Made by a program: the position numbers and the translations under genes. DNA of 64,000 nucleotides from Sporosarcina sp. FSL K6-2383 (lineage in GTDB: Bacteria > Bacillota > Bacilli > Bacillales_A > Planococcaceae): assembly GCF_038618305.1 (NCBI RefSeq), contig NZ_CP152017.1:2705501-2769500 (forward strand), in the 5' to 3' direction. The notes beneath the pieces were generated by a model that saw only the letters and a list, made by a program, of their open reading frames with translations, was not told where the DNA came from and made no database searches. Of the stretch, positions 9,279-17,795 are shown one piece after another (the stretch's first letter is position 1; every line of letters begins with the position of its first letter).

Positions 9279-10165
9279 ATTTTTACCACTTCTAGCACTT
9301 TTGACACCGTGAACAAAATAAGTGCAATCCAGATAAACGAAAATGATAACAAATCGATTTTGTCAAATGACTCTTTATAGACGACAACTCCGATAAACAA
9401 CATCATCGTCGGTGCAATATACTGCAAAAATCCAGCCATGTAGAGTGGAATCCTTTGAACTCCTTTGGCATACATGACAAGTGGTAACGCAGTTGCTACA
9501 CCTGTTAAAATCAGTAACACATCGGTCTTTATATCCACTTGCAAAAAAACTGTACTATCATCTATGAATAGCCAAATATAATAAATGACAGCAAATGGCA
9601 TAATAAAAAATGTTTCAATTGTTAGTCCACGCAACGCATCTAGTTGAATTCTTTTCTTGATGAGCCCATACACTGCGAAAGTGGCGGCCAACGAAAATGC
9701 TAACCACGGAAATTGACCATATGAAATTGTTAAAATCGCCACACCTATTGTCGCAAGTAGAAATGCCACTTGCTGTGCTCGACTAAGCTTTTCTTTCAGA
9801 AAAAAGATTCCTAGCAACACTGAAATGAGCGGATTCATATAGTAGCCGAGACTCGCTTGGACAATATAATCATGATTCACAGCCCAAATATAGATGAACC
9901 AATTACCAGATACGAGGAAGGATGCAAAAATTAATAACCAAAAATCTCTCTGCGCTTTCCAGAGCCCTCTTATATCCTCTTTAAGATGCCGTCCTCCCTT
10001 TATCATAAGCACAAGTAAAAACGTCATGACAAATGCCCAAATAATACGACTAATAATTATTTCAGTACTACTAACATGCTCAAGACTCTTCCAATAAATC
10101 GGCATAATTCCCCAGATTAAATATGACCCGACCGCCCAGAGGACACCGCTTCTTTCTGTCTGCAT
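9260..10165 (-). CDS. rarD: EamA/DMT-superfamily transporter, RarD type
   Basis: A 301-residue inner-membrane protein with about ten hydrophobic segments and the RarD-type opening GVLWAVGSYLIWGIMPIYWK. The substrate is not defined; relatives are described as chloramphenicol-sensitivity proteins or drug/metabolite exporters. The start is ATG 10165 with GGGGGAT seven bases upstream; the 18 extra in-frame codons upstream have no site. The last codons lie within a bidirectional terminator hairpin shared with the NAD kinase gene. Stand-alone gene. Confidence 0.9.
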   Translation of the reverse strand: MQTERSGVLWAVGSYLIWGIMPIYWKSLEHVSSTEIIISRIIWAFVMTFLLVLMIKGGRHLKEDIRGLWKAQRDFWLLIFASFLVSGNWFIYIWAVNHDYIVQASLGYYMNPLISVLLGIFFLKEKLSRAQQVAFLLATIGVAILTISYGQFPWLAFSLAATFAVYGLIKKRIQLDALRGLTIETFFIMPFAVIYYIWLFIDDSTVFLQVDIKTDVLLILTGVATALPLVMYAKGVQRIPLYMAGFLQYIAPTMMLFIGVVVYKESFDKIDLLSFSFIWIALILFTVSKVLEVVKIKKSLL

Positions 10166-10271
10166 ACGATATCCCCCTTTATTTAGTTTTCCGAAATAAC
10201 AAGCTAAGTATAGACCCATTGTGTTGCTAGGTAAAGTTGAAAATTTCTATATACTTTTTCATTACATATAA

Positions 10272-10317
10272 GAACCGCATTTGTCAAAACGGATTCACCG
10301 TCTTCCAAATGCGGCTT
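10272..10317 (-). terminator. Terminator after acyl-CoA synthetase gene
   Basis: GAACCGCATTTG / CAAATGCGGCTT stem with an inner ACGG/CCGT helix, 11 bases past the stop. The U-tract on the minus strand is weak (TTCTTATA). Confidence 0.65.
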
Positions 10318-10327
10318 AACCTATAAC

Positions 10328-11899
10328 TTACTGTTGTTCCTGTTTCCTTAATACAACACGCATAATTTTTCCTGAAGCTGTCTTCGGCAATTCTTCTAAA
10401 AATTCAATTTTACGGGGATATTTATAAGGCGCTGTTAATGTTTTCACATGCTCTTGCAATTCTGCAATGAGACCGTCCTCACTTTTTCGTTCGGGATCAC
10501 GTAGCACAACAAATGCTTTGACAATATTACCACGTACTTCGTCTGGGCTTCCGATAACTGCACATTCACGGACTGCTGGATGTTTCGTTAAGGCATCCTC
10601 CACTTCGAATGGTCCAATTGTGTAACCAGAACTGATAATGATGTCGTCTCCCCGACCTTCAAACCAAAAATAACCGTCCTCATCCATTTTTGCACGATCG
10701 CCTGTTACATAATACTCCCCACGGAACTGCATGTGCGTCCGTTCCGGGTCTTTTAAATATTCCTTAAATAACGCAGGCGTTGACATATGTACCGCAATGT
10801 CTCCAACTTCTCCTGCCGTAATAGGATTCCCCTCATCATCGATGATATCGACTTTGTTCCCCGGCGTTGGTTTCCCCATTGAACCAGGTCTTGCTTCCAT
10901 GCCAAGCATTGTTCCTACAAGCAATGTATTTTCCGTCTGCCCATAGCCATCTCTCACTTGAAGGGAGAATGTTTTATCGAATATGTCAATCACTTCACGG
11001 TTCAGTGGCTCTCCTGCCGATACAGCACTTCGAATCGAAGAAATATCGTATTCCTTTAGGTTGTCCGCTTTCGCTATAAATCGGTATTCTGTTGGTGTAC
11101 AACAAAGCACATTCACCTGATAGTTAGCAATGAGCCCCAAATACGTTTTAACATCGAATTTCCCATCATAAACTAAACCCGTTGCTCCACTCCCCAAAAC
11201 GGAAAGAAATGGTGTCCAAATCCATTTTTGCCAGCCTGGTGCAGCAGTTGCCCATACAACATCTTCTTCTTCAATACCAAGCCAGCTTGCACCCGTCGTT
11301 CGTAAATGAGCATAACCCCATCCATGTGAATGAACGACACCTTTTGGTTTGCCAGTTGTCCCTGATGTGTACGATAAAAATGCCATGTCTGAGCTTTTGG
11401 TGTCAGGTGCGCTAAATTCTGGTGATGCCATCTCCATCAGTTCTGTTAATGATTGCTGTCCTTCCTCTGCTTTCCCAACTACAAACAATTGAATATCCTT
11501 CATATTGTTTACTTCGTTAAATTGATCAGTGAACGCGTCATAGGCCACAATCGCTTTCGCATCGCTATGAGCCAAACGATATTCAATATCTGAGGATCTA
11601 AGCATTTCAGAACTAGGAATGACAGCAAGTCCCGCTTTTAGTGCTCCAATATACGTCACGTACGCCTCAATCAAGCGCGGTACCATGACAAGAACGACAT
11701 CCCCCTTTTGGAGTCCGTTCGCTTTGAATACATTAGCCGCTTTGTTCGCTAATATCATTAGTGCATCGTATGTAATTTCTTTCTTGTCGCCTTGTGCATT
11801 TATGTAAATAAGTGCTTTCTTTCCGATTCCTGTCGCATACTTTTCAAATTCACTCACAAGATTATATTGTTCTGGTGCAATCAGTTGTTCACGGTTCAT
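10328..11899 (-). CDS. ytcI: Acyl-CoA synthetase, AMP-forming (YtcI-like)
   Basis: A 523-residue member of the ANL superfamily that activates a carboxylate to acyl-AMP and then acyl-CoA. The AMP-binding P-loop is SYTSGTTGKPKG, the A5 motif is DGYGQTE, and the C-terminal Lys motif is PKTASGKIMR. It resembles medium-chain/acetyl-CoA synthetases and is related to, but distinct from, acsA at 28.3-30.0 kb. The substrate cannot be read from sequence; acetate, propionate or a medium-chain acid are possible. The start is ATG 11899 after GGGGGAA; the upstream extension is unlikely. Lys in PKTASGK is a potential acetylation site for the AcuA enzyme encoded at 30.4 kb (inference). Confidence 0.88.
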   Translation of the reverse strand: MNREQLIAPEQYNLVSEFEKYATGIGKKALIYINAQGDKKEITYDALMILANKAANVFKANGLQKGDVVLVMVPRLIEAYVTYIGALKAGLAVIPSSEMLRSSDIEYRLAHSDAKAIVAYDAFTDQFNEVNNMKDIQLFVVGKAEEGQQSLTELMEMASPEFSAPDTKSSDMAFLSYTSGTTGKPKGVVHSHGWGYAHLRTTGASWLGIEEEDVVWATAAPGWQKWIWTPFLSVLGSGATGLVYDGKFDVKTYLGLIANYQVNVLCCTPTEYRFIAKADNLKEYDISSIRSAVSAGEPLNREVIDIFDKTFSLQVRDGYGQTENTLLVGTMLGMEARPGSMGKPTPGNKVDIIDDEGNPITAGEVGDIAVHMSTPALFKEYLKDPERTHMQFRGEYYVTGDRAKMDEDGYFWFEGRGDDIIISSGYTIGPFEVEDALTKHPAVRECAVIGSPDEVRGNIVKAFVVLRDPERKSEDGLIAELQEHVKTLTAPYKYPRKIEFLEELPKTASGKIMRVVLRKQEQQ

Positions 11900-11987
11900 A
11901 ATAATTCCCCCTTTTCTTTCTATATTAATTATACAAACATTTGTACAATAATTCAAAAATAATTTACTTTTCGAAATAAAAACACGA

Positions 11988-12020
11988 ACAAGCCGCCTCT
12001 TAGTTTTAGAGGCGGCTTGT
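11988..12020 (-). terminator. Terminator after first SASP gene
   Basis: Perfect 13-bp stem ACAAGCCGCCTCT / AGAGGCGGCTTGT with a 7-base loop, 11 bases beyond the SASP stop. Confidence 0.85.
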
Positions 12021-12031
12021 CATCTATTTCA

Positions 12032-12235
12032 TTATTTTTGGTAACCCTTCATTTGCTCTTGAGCTTGACGTACTAATCGCTTTGTAATTTCTCCGCCGAC
12101 GGATCCGTTGGCACGCGATGTAGCATCTGGGCCCATTTGTACTCCAAATTCATTTGCGATTTCGTTCTTCATTTGATCCAGCGCCTGTCTAACACCTGGA
12201 ACAACAAGTTGATTTGAATTACCACTGTTTGGCAT
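12032..12235 (-). CDS. sspA: Alpha/beta-type small acid-soluble spore protein (SASP 1)
   Basis: A 67-residue spore DNA-binding protein that coats and protects DNA in the dormant spore. It carries the family's two blocks: [15 protein letters not shown], which contains the GPR protease site (cleavage after the first Glu of EIANE), and [15 protein letters not shown]. Nearly identical to SASP 2 and SASP 3 in this cluster. The ATG at 12235 has a perfect AAGGAGGTGA. A sigma-G-type promoter precedes it (12259-12288). Individual gene symbols within the family cannot be assigned from sequence; sspA is only a type label. Confidence 0.95.
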   Translation of the reverse strand: MPNSGNSNQLVVPGVRQALDQMKNEIANEFGVQMGPDATSRANGSVGGEITKRLVRQAQEQMKGYQK

Positions 12236-12258
12236 TGTATGTCACCTCCTTGTACAGG

Positions 12259-12288
12259 TAGATTGTGCTTTGGGTGAAAATTCATGCA
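12259..12288 (-). promoter_or_regulatory. Sigma-G-type promoter of SASP 1
   Basis: On the minus strand, TGCATG, 17 bases, CAATCTA, about 25 bases before the start codon. It matches the forespore sigma-G/F pattern and the same position before the other two SASP genes; the -10 is the weakest of the three. Confidence 0.75.
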
Positions 12289-12356
12289 CATCGAGCAGTT
12301 GGTAACTTCTCCCAAAATAATTAAAGAAGTTTAAAATACTCCCTTTACGCCTACAC

Positions 12357-12384
12357 TGTTAGGAAGAAAAACGATTCCTAAACA
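12357..12384 (-). terminator. Possible terminator after SASP 2
   Basis: TTAGGAA / TTCCTAA hairpin with a 9-base loop, 19 bases past the SASP 2 stop. No U-tract follows on the minus strand, so termination is uncertain. Confidence 0.4.
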
Positions 12385-12402
12385 ACCTGTTATATCACAT
12401 CA

Positions 12403-12609
12403 TTACTTTTGGCTATAACCGCCCATTTGTTGTTGTGCCTGGCGTACTAACCGTTTTGTAATCTCTCCGCCAACGGATCCATTGGCGCGCGATGTAGAGT
12501 CTGGACCCATCTGTACACCAAATTCGTTTGCAATTTCATTTTTCATTTGATCAAGTGCTTGTCTTACGCCTGGAACAACAAGTTGATTTGAATTACCACT
12601 GTTTGGCAT
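12403..12609 (-). CDS. sspA: Alpha/beta-type small acid-soluble spore protein (SASP 2)
   Basis: A 68-residue paralogue of SASP 1, with the same N-terminus ([14 protein letters not shown]), the GPR cleavage region NEIANEFG, and the C-terminal DNA-binding block [10 protein letters not shown]. It differs by Ala-to-Ser in the middle (GPDSTSRA) and by a [10 protein letters not shown] tail. The ATG at 12609 has AAGGAGGTGA. The roughly 150 bases upstream of SASP 2 resemble those upstream of SASP 1 (shared TAACTTC, GTTTAAA and GCCTACACT blocks), so gene and promoter were duplicated together. Confidence 0.95.
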   Translation of the reverse strand: MPNSGNSNQLVVPGVRQALDQMKNEIANEFGVQMGPDSTSRANGSVGGEITKRLVRQAQQQMGGYSQK

Positions 12610-12632
12610 TGTATGTCACCTCCTTATGCAGA

Positions 12633-12662
12633 TAGCATGTACCAATGACAAAAATTCATGCA
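12633..12662 (-). promoter_or_regulatory. Sigma-G-type promoter of SASP 2
   Basis: On the minus strand, TGCATG, 17 bases, CATGCTA: an excellent match to the forespore sigma-G consensus. Confidence 0.85.
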
Positions 12663-12733
12663 ATCCTATCGTTAGGTAACTTCCGCCAAGTTGACTGAAA
12701 TCGTTTAAATACGCCCATTCCTGCCTACACTAT

Positions 12734-13003
12734 CAATTACACCTCGGCGTAATTGCGTACAGATTTTGAATCGATCTTGCTCGATTCAAAATCTGTGACA
12801 TCCGCAGGCCAACAGGATGTTGGTTAGCAACCGTTGCCGCAGGACGCGGTGAACTTAGGTTGCCTTCCATTCTTCATTCAGCGGGAGTTTGAACACCCAC
12901 TTAATAGGAAAACAAAAACGCGTTCTTCTCACTATCTAGAGAGGTGGGAGTCTCCTTTAGCTGACGCTTCACTTTCAGTACAAAAGCATTTGCTGAATGA
13001 AGA
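12734..13003 (+). repeat. Intergenic modular repeat copy B (fullest copy)
   Basis: Modules in order: hairpin H1 CAATTAC..GTAATTG (12734-12755); hairpin H2, a perfect 16-bp stem (12759-12774 with 12781-12796); the linker GACATCCGC; the AGGAT/AGGAC three-helix module (12809-12863); then an inverted-repeat-bounded segment with the perfect 12-base arms TCTTCATTCAGC (12871-12882) and GCTGAATGAAGA (12992-13003). It fills the gap between the SASP 2 upstream region and the SASP 3 terminator. A 78-codon reading frame crosses it but lacks a start site and crosses the hairpins, so I read the segment as non-coding. Confidence 0.85.
12809..12863 (+). other. Covarying three-helix module with AGGA loops (in copy B)
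   Basis: CCAAC-AGGAT-GTTGG hairpin, a TTA spacer, then the outer stem GCAACC/GGTTGC enclosing GTTG, the inner hairpin CCGC-AGGAC-GCGG, and TGAACTTA. The homologous module in copy D (24880-24934) keeps loops and joining segments but changes both sides of each stem in step. That pattern argues for a selected RNA or single-stranded DNA fold. No known RNA family recognised by me. Confidence 0.75.
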
Positions 13004-13010
13004 TAAAAGC

Positions 13011-13047
13011 GAAAAGCTGCTCCGGAAAAATTCCGAAACAGCTTTTC
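13011..13047 (-). terminator. Terminator after third SASP gene
   Basis: GAAAAGCTGC..TCCGGA / TCCGAA..CAGCTTTTC composite stem, 10 bases past the SASP 3 stop on the minus strand. Confidence 0.75.
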
Positions 13048-13056
13048 ATATTGTAA

Positions 13057-13269
13057 TTATTGTTGGTTAGTGCCACCCATTTGTTGTTGCGCCTGACGTA
13101 CTAATCGCTTCGTAATTTCTCCGCCGACGGATCCGTTGGCACGCGATGTAGCATCTGGGCCCATCTGTACACCAAATTCGTTTGCAATTTCATTTTTCAT
13201 TTGATCAAGTGCTTGTCTTACACCTGGAACGACAAGCTGATTTGAATTACCGCTGTTGTTACTAGCCAT
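13057..13269 (-). CDS. sspA: Alpha/beta-type small acid-soluble spore protein (SASP 3)
   Basis: A 70-residue third paralogue, opening [16 protein letters not shown] and sharing the EIANEFG protease-site block and the [18 protein letters not shown]-binding end. The start is ATG 13269 with AAGGAGGTGG at the right distance; seven further in-frame codons upstream overlap that site and are rejected. Separated from SASP 2 by the large repeat copy B. Expected to be made only in the forespore and degraded by GPR at germination. Confidence 0.95.
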   Translation of the reverse strand: MASNNSGNSNQLVVPGVRQALDQMKNEIANEFGVQMGPDATSRANGSVGGEITKRLVRQAQQQMGGTNQQ

Positions 13270-13291
13270 GATTACCACCTCCTTGTGCATG

Positions 13292-13321
13292 TAGAATGTG
13301 CCGCGTACGCAAATTCATGCA
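13292..13321 (-). promoter_or_regulatory. Sigma-G-type promoter of SASP 3
   Basis: On the minus strand, TGCATG, 17 bases, CATTCTA, the same geometry as the other two SASP promoters. Confidence 0.83.
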
Positions 13322-13350
13322 CAAGGTTTCACTGGTAATTTTTGTATCAC

Positions 13351-14553
13351 TTACAACAAATCTTCGAATTCGTCTTGCTGCTGAAGCGGCAAGTCAATGG
13401 TTACCCGCTCATTCACCGCTTCCTCAACCATCGGTGCGAAATCAGTAAAACTCTCATAGTGGATAACTTTTTCAAGCTTCGGTTTTGTTTTTGGATTCGA
13501 AGGTGAAAAGATTGTACAACAATCTTCGTATGGTTGAATCGAAATATCATAAGTCCCGATTTTTTGTGCAATCTCTATAATATCAAGCTTGTCTGAAGCA
13601 ACAAGAGGACGCAAAATCGGCGTTGATGTTACGGCATTGATAGCCGTCAAACTTTCAAGCGTCTGACTTGCCACTTGCCCAAGACTCTCTCCAGTCACAA
13701 TAGCGAGTGCACCTATTTCTGCACGGACTTGATCGGCAATTTGCAGCATTAATCTCCGCGTTGTCGTCATCGATATGTTGTCCGGTACCTGATTAACGAT
13801 TGTTTGTTGAATCTCTGTAAACGGAATAATATGAAGACGGACTGCCGCACCGAAAGAACTTAATTTCTCAGCCAAATCCATAACTTTCTTTTTTGACATT
13901 TCACTTGTAAACGGCGGACTTGCAAAGTGAATCGCGTCAATTGACACTCCGCGTTTCATCATTAAGTAACCCGCAACTGGGCTATCAATGCCTCCTGATA
14001 ACATCAATAACGAATGACCATTTGACCCAACTGGCATACCAGCAGCGCCCTTATGTACTTTCGCTGTCAAGAAAGCACCTTCACTTCTAATTTCCACATG
14101 CAATAGTATTTCTGGTTTTTTCATCTGCACAATCAATTCAGGAAATTGTTTTAATACATGCGCCGCTATTTCTTGTTGTAACTCTCCCGTTACGAGCGGG
14201 AATGATTTGTCCGTCCGCCTAATTTCTACCTTAAATGTTTTTCCTGCCGTTTCACCAGCTCCGATTACATCGATAGCAGTTTCTTTGATTGCTTCAAGTG
14301 TAGCTTCGCATTTTGCGACCGGACTGAAGGATTGTATGCCAAAAATATATGGTAACCTCTCAATTGCTTGCTCCATGTCCTGCTTGTCATCTGCAAACAT
14401 GAACATCCGGTCGCGTTCCGACTTTAACACAACTGTCGGTAAATCACTTAAAGCTTCTTTTATATTATTGCGTAACTTCCTAACAAAGATATTTCGATTC
14501 CGACCTTTTAATGATATTTCACCATAGCGGATTAATAATTCGTTCCATTCCAT
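13351..14553 (-). CDS. thiI: tRNA 4-thiouridine synthase ThiI
   Basis: A 400-residue enzyme that adenylates U8 of tRNA and inserts sulfur to give s4U. It has an N-terminal ferredoxin-like plus THUMP region (about 1-170) and a PP-loop ATPase with SGGIDS at residues 186-191. It lacks the C-terminal rhodanese domain of the E. coli enzyme, which is normal for Bacillus-type ThiI. The sulfur donor is the cysteine desulfurase just upstream: nifS TGA and thiI ATG share one base, so the two are translationally coupled. A role in thiamine thiazole synthesis is less likely without the rhodanese domain. Confidence 0.95.
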   Translation of the reverse strand: MEWNELLIRYGEISLKGRNRNIFVRKLRNNIKEALSDLPTVVLKSERDRMFMFADDKQDMEQAIERLPYIFGIQSFSPVAKCEATLEAIKETAIDVIGAGETAGKTFKVEIRRTDKSFPLVTGELQQEIAAHVLKQFPELIVQMKKPEILLHVEIRSEGAFLTAKVHKGAAGMPVGSNGHSLLMLSGGIDSPVAGYLMMKRGVSIDAIHFASPPFTSEMSKKKVMDLAEKLSSFGAAVRLHIIPFTEIQQTIVNQVPDNISMTTTRRLMLQIADQVRAEIGALAIVTGESLGQVASQTLESLTAINAVTSTPILRPLVASDKLDIIEIAQKIGTYDISIQPYEDCCTIFSPSNPKTKPKLEKVIHYESFTDFAPMVEEAVNERVTIDLPLQQQDEFEDLL

Positions 14554-15686
14554 CAGTCATTTCCCCTTCCAAGCAGCTCCATGAACTGAGCAAATACCTG
14601 CTCGAATTCCACTACATGTTGTTCACTATTATCTTTCCCAAAACTTACCCGGATGACTCCGTTTTTATATTTGTCGGCCAATTGAATTGCTTCTATTACA
14701 TGCCCGGCGGCGCCACTTTTCGAAGAACAAGCACTGGAAGTCGATACTGTAATGCCTTTTTCTTGAAAGAAATTAACAGCAACTTCACCTTTTACTTTGT
14801 AAAATGCAATCGAAACAATATGCGGCGCCGCCTTATCAGGTGCAAGGATAACAGCATCCCTATAAGGCTCGATAAAACGAATCAGCCGATTTCTCCAATA
14901 TCTGAAATCCTTCTGCTCTTCATCTAATGCGCTAATACGTATCGCTTTAGCAAGTGAAACAGCATCAGCAACGGCTACCGTACCACTTCGCAGCCCATTT
15001 TCTTGACCTCCACCAAAGTTCAAAGCTTGTGGTGAAATGCCTTTTCTAAATGCTAATAAACCCGACCCTTTTAAACCATTAATTTTATGGGCTGAGATGG
15101 TAATAGCGTCCGGTCCATCGCCCGCCAGCGAAACTGGTAATTTTCCAAAGCTTTGCACCGCATCCGAATGGAATAATGCGCGTGAGCACTTTTTAATAAT
15201 ACGTGCACACTCAGCTAGCGGCTGAATTGTGCCAATTTCATTGTTAACATGCATAATACTTACTACAGTTGTTTCTACCCGCAGCTTACTCTTTAGCTCT
15301 TCGGTAGAAATCATCCCTTGTTCATCCACCGTTAAGTAATCAACCTCAAACCCTTGTGTTTCTAGATATTTCATCGCATTCAGAACAGAAGGATGCTCAA
15401 TTTCTGACGTAATAAGGTGGTTTCCCCTGGACCGCAGTGCCTGTGCAAAACCGATGACTGCTAAATTATTCGCTTCTGTCCCTCCAGAAGTAAATACAAC
15501 TTGACCATCTGGCACGCCAAGAATCGATAAAATTTGTGCTCTTGATTTTTCTAGCAAGGCTTCCGCTTGCTTCCCCGCAAGATGAATAGAAGCTGGATTT
15601 GCAAAAAATCGCTTATTCACTTCCACGAAAGAGTTCAAGACACTTTCATCTGGAACAGTCGTCGCGCTGTTGTCAAAGTAAATCAT
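14553..15686 (-). CDS. nifZ: Cysteine desulfurase (NifZ/IscS-like) feeding ThiI
   Basis: A 378-residue PLP enzyme that moves sulfur from cysteine to an active-site cysteine persulfide. The PLP lysine is Lys201, after His200, in ISAHKINGLKGSG. The persulfide Cys320 is in VSTSSACSSKSG. It overlaps thiI by one base, matching B. subtilis NifZ, the dedicated sulfur donor for s4U. The start MIYFDNSATT at 15686 is nine bases after GAAAGG; alternative ATGs at 15695 and 15719 fit the site less well. Repeat copy C lies about 30 bases upstream, between this gene and the ezrA terminator, so the nifZ promoter is in or near the repeat. Confidence 0.93.
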   Translation of the reverse strand: MIYFDNSATTVPDESVLNSFVEVNKRFFANPASIHLAGKQAEALLEKSRAQILSILGVPDGQVVFTSGGTEANNLAVIGFAQALRSRGNHLITSEIEHPSVLNAMKYLETQGFEVDYLTVDEQGMISTEELKSKLRVETTVVSIMHVNNEIGTIQPLAECARIIKKCSRALFHSDAVQSFGKLPVSLAGDGPDAITISAHKINGLKGSGLLAFRKGISPQALNFGGGQENGLRSGTVAVADAVSLAKAIRISALDEEQKDFRYWRNRLIRFIEPYRDAVILAPDKAAPHIVSIAFYKVKGEVAVNFFQEKGITVSTSSACSSKSGAAGHVIEAIQLADKYKNGVIRVSFGKDNSEQHVVEFEQVFAQFMELLGRGND

Positions 15687-15716
15687 TTGTTTCATCCTTT
15701 CAATCATCACAAATAT

Positions 15717-15827
15717 CAATTACGCCTTGACGTAATTGTGCCCGGATTTTTTTCGAGTTAACTCGAAAAGCTCCCCTAAAAATAAGTGACACCCGCCGGA
15801 GGCTTCTGCTGAATGAAGATAAACGTG
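15717..15827 (+). repeat. Intergenic modular repeat copy C (shortened)
   Basis: H1 is CAATTACG/CGTAATTG (15717-15738). H2 is replaced by the perfect palindrome TTTTCGAGTT/AACTCGAAAA (15750-15769). Then come the linker GTGACACCCGCCGGAGGCTT and a lone right arm TGCTGAATGAAGATAAA. The inner segment and left arm of the inverted-repeat module are missing, which looks like a deletion derivative. Confidence 0.8.
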
Positions 15828-15831
15828 ACAA

Positions 15832-15860
15832 AGCCACCTGCACTTACTATGCCGGTGGCT
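15832..15860. terminator. Hairpin downstream of ezrA
   Basis: AGCCACC / GGTGGCT with a 15-base loop, 45 bases past the ezrA stop. The T-tract is stronger on the plus strand (ATTTTTT), so efficiency for ezrA is uncertain. Confidence 0.55.
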
Positions 15861-15905
15861 ATTTTTTCGTTACCAAACCTTCACAAGTTCTTCTATTGTA
15901 TCATC

Positions 15906-17597
15906 TTACACATGTTCTTTGACAAGTTCCTGAATTCGCTTCATAGCACCCGGTTCAACTTCCTCGACTGCTGTCGCCGCTTCTTCCAATGCTTTAGCAT
16001 ACCGGAATTGTCTAAACGATTCTTCGGCATCCAACAGGCGTTCATGCATTTCCGGATTAGAAGCACGGTAGCGATTCCCGTATTGAATAATCCATTCGAT
16101 TAGCATGACATTATCGAGTAGCTCTTCCACTTTTCCGGTAACGTCAATAACCGCTTTTTCTGCACTTTCCAAGTATGTGTCCACAAGGCTCATATTAAGG
16201 GGTACTTCCTGCAAGCTTTGTGTCACAATATAAATTTGTTCGTCAGCCTCTTCAAGTCGTGCTTCCATTTCATCTGGAATCCCTGGAATATTCCCTTTTT
16301 GAAGCATTCGATCTGTATGTTGTAATTTACGAGAAAGTTCCTCCAGCTTTGTTCGGACATTATTTTCGTCGATGCGTAAATTTTTCATACGATTAGCGAA
16401 GCTATCTTGCTCATCAGCTATTTGCATGAGTTCCTCAGAAATCTGCTGTAGCTCTTCTTGTAAGCTTGAATTGGCAGATACTTTCTCCTCAATTCGACCA
16501 GCTAGCATTTCAAATCGTTTATCAATTGCCGACAATTTTTTAAGTGATTGCTGTGGTATTTGCGCCTCTTGTTCATTTAGTCGATAACTTTGCTGTACAA
16601 ATGCCGCTTCGTCTGAAGTTTCCTTTGTTAGTGCAGTAATTTCTACTAGCTTTGCTGCAATTTCGCCATGATTGTCATCGACATAATGCTTGGCAGTTAC
16701 TTCATTTTCTAAAGCATCATAATAGGAATCGATGCGATCATTTATTTCTGAAGTGCCCTGTTGGACAGATTCAATTTGTAATTCAGCCATTTTAGACTGC
16801 AACTCTTCCAGTTCACTTTCAATGGCGTCGAGGTGGTCCGTCAATTCTAAATGTTGCAGATAATAAGATTGCTCTTCCATCTCTTTCATTCCGTTCCGGA
16901 GCTCACGAAGAGCTGCTGGAATCTTATTTTGGAGCTCCGCCAATAAGGAAGGCGTTTCATGAATAATTTCAAACAGTCGGTCCCCTTTTGCCGACAAAGA
17001 AATAACAATTTCCCTCGCCAGTAAATAGTTTCCGTTATCTGTCAGCTCGTCAAATTCGTCAAATTTCGGATTAAACGCTTCCAGTTCTTTCTCCAATGGA
17101 TTAGCCGTCATCCCAAATGAATGCTGATGTGCAAGGATTGTTTTTCGTGCAGCACGATGCTGCTCCTTCAATTTTTCCATTTCAATCCGGTTTTTCTCTT
17201 CACTTCCAACGAGTTCATTCAATTCTTGTAATATATCATTCATCTTTTTATCACAAAAAAGAATCTTCTCCTGGATACCCTTTTCTACTTCAGTTGCTTT
17301 CCCAAAACGAAAACGATCGACCAAATCTTCAACGTCGAATAACAGTGAGTCAATTTTGGGCATATGTATATCCATTACTTCTGTCCACTCGTTGCGCCAA
17401 CGTTCAAAGTTTTCCTCGGTTTCACCTGTCATATTCAGTTGTTTGACTTTTGTCATCTCTTCTAAAATCGGTTTGTGTTGGATTTGCAATTTCTCCTGCT
17501 CCAGTCGACCGACTTGCTGAATATGCTTGCGTCTGAACATAAAGATGATTGTTATTGCTATGATGAGTACTATAATTGGAATGATGAAGTATATCAT
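15906..17597 (-). CDS. ezrA: Septation ring formation regulator EzrA
   Basis: A 563-residue membrane protein that restrains FtsZ-ring assembly away from mid-cell and takes part in division. A single N-terminal transmembrane segment (about 2-21, MIYFIIPIIVLIIAI) is followed by a positively charged patch (FRRKH) and a very long, acidic, coiled-coil-rich cytoplasmic part, the spectrin-like architecture of the family. Length matches (about 562). The start is ATG 17597 with AGGGGGA six bases upstream; eight further codons have no site. Order ezrA-nifZ-thiI follows B. subtilis. Confidence 0.95.
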   Translation of the reverse strand: MIYFIIPIIVLIIAITIIFMFRRKHIQQVGRLEQEKLQIQHKPILEEMTKVKQLNMTGETEENFERWRNEWTEVMDIHMPKIDSLLFDVEDLVDRFRFGKATEVEKGIQEKILFCDKKMNDILQELNELVGSEEKNRIEMEKLKEQHRAARKTILAHQHSFGMTANPLEKELEAFNPKFDEFDELTDNGNYLLAREIVISLSAKGDRLFEIIHETPSLLAELQNKIPAALRELRNGMKEMEEQSYYLQHLELTDHLDAIESELEELQSKMAELQIESVQQGTSEINDRIDSYYDALENEVTAKHYVDDNHGEIAAKLVEITALTKETSDEAAFVQQSYRLNEQEAQIPQQSLKKLSAIDKRFEMLAGRIEEKVSANSSLQEELQQISEELMQIADEQDSFANRMKNLRIDENNVRTKLEELSRKLQHTDRMLQKGNIPGIPDEMEARLEEADEQIYIVTQSLQEVPLNMSLVDTYLESAEKAVIDVTGKVEELLDNVMLIEWIIQYGNRYRASNPEMHERLLDAEESFRQFRYAKALEEAATAVEEVEPGAMKRIQELVKEHV

Positions 17598-17795
17598 CGT
17601 GGTCCCCCTATCCCGAGTCACTGTGCCTTGATATATATCCTATATAGTACCACGTTTAAAGTCTTTTAGTTGCGAAAATGAATGATTTATAGGGAAAAAT
17701 CTGTTTTCCACTCATTTCATTCAAAAAATTTGTCTATGAATGGCTGAAATTGTATACTTATTTCATTAATGATTTTGTATAAAGGGGTGCTTTCT

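Noticed and set aside
12734..13003. Insertion sequence with a transposase
   Set aside because: No transposase reading frame is present in any copy; at most a non-autonomous element.
12834..13070. 78-codon plus-strand reading frame across repeat copy B
   Set aside because: No ribosome binding site, crosses the AGGA module, the inverted-repeat arms and the SASP 3 terminator, and is antisense to the SASP 3 end.
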